Below, piece by piece: positions 14,912-15,143 of a stretch of 15,143 nucleotides of DNA. The position numbers and the translations under genes are program-made. Location: contig CBDUQP010000089.1 of assembly GCA_965369385.1 (NCBI GenBank), positions 1-15,143 of the forward strand, written 5' to 3'. The stretch is from CBDUQP01 sp965369385 (GTDB lineage: Bacteria > Planctomycetota > Phycisphaerae > SM23-33). Each line of letters opens with the position of its first letter. Positions within the stretch are counted from its first letter, which is position 1. Below the pieces are notes generated by a model that was not told the origin of the DNA, made no database searches, and saw only the letters and a list, made by a program, of their open reading frames with translations.

Positions 14912-15143
14912 GGTGTCATCATCCTGCTGTTAGATAACACAGGGTACAAAATCCATCGCGCAGCGTCTATATGTGATATGTTCGCAAGGGCTCCATGTGT
15001 GCGAGATTCTTTTCTGGCATGAGAATAGTGCTTCTTCATAAGACATTAGCTTCGCTTTAGAAGCAGAACTTGCGAGCAGTAGACGGCTGCAGAAATCAGG
15101 CTGCAGAAAGGTCCTATATGCTGACTGGGCTGAACAGGTGAGC
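14912..15143. other. Region without a recognisable gene
   Basis: No convincing coding region, RNA gene or terminator is seen. On the - strand it would hold the ispH promoter, but no good -35/-10 pair stands out. An 11-nt direct repeat, GGCTGCAGAAA, occurs at 15085-15095 and 15099-15109. Confidence 0.4.

Noticed and set aside
14096..15022. Long + strand reading frame opposite ispH (308 codons)
   Set aside because: The opposite strand encodes IspH with all conserved motifs, and the + frame shows no family pattern.

Overview
The window looks like a chromosomal segment of a Planctomycetota bacterium, most likely Phycisphaerae-like. This is an inference from protein style, not a database match. 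The clues are an HExxH lipoprotein of the DUF1570/peptidase-MA type, a large exported protein ending in a pseudopilin-like (DUF1559-style) domain, a YidC with a large periplasmic domain, and an IspH of the longer plant/cyanobacterial type. No rRNA, tRNA, CRISPR array, transposase or prophage gene was seen.

Layout. Positions 206-4637 (- strand) hold a probable two-gene operon: an AsmA-like membrane protein, then a GH2 glycoside hydrolase 34 nt downstream. Divergent from it is a lipoprotein with a degenerate DUF547 domain (4689-5534, +). Next on the - strand come tsaB (6124-6825), a subunit of the tRNA t6A machinery, and downstream of it a small tandem-ACT protein (5596-6048). Divergent from tsaB is a +-strand operon of a calcineurin-like metallophosphoesterase (6995-7768) and yidC (7780-9795). 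A 550-nt gene-free stretch follows. It holds a hairpin-rich element bounded by inverted repeats (9871-10264) and a strong bidirectional terminator (10281-10314). On the far side lie an exported 717-aa protein (10346-12499, -), a divergent HExxH lipoprotein (12661-13650, +) and ispH (13784-14911, -). The last 232 nt hold no recognisable gene.

How the genes relate. About half of the products belong to the cell envelope: AsmA-like, DUF547 lipoprotein, YidC, the exported 717-aa protein and the zincin lipoprotein. The rest are housekeeping (TsaB, IspH, phosphoesterase) or sensory (ACT-ACT). There is no evident single pathway.

The most unusual DNA is the 394-bp inverted-repeat element behind yidC. 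Its 35-nt arms match at 33 positions, it has a further pair of matching outer ends, and it contains several hairpins built on one CC-GAA-GG (or CC-TTC-GG) core. It could be a non-autonomous mobile element, a REP/BIME-like repeat or a structured RNA. A second pattern is that several genes lack a Shine-Dalgarno sequence and have a -10-like hexamer only 7-9 nt before the start codon, which suggests leaderless transcripts. I did not find a clearly new multi-gene system.
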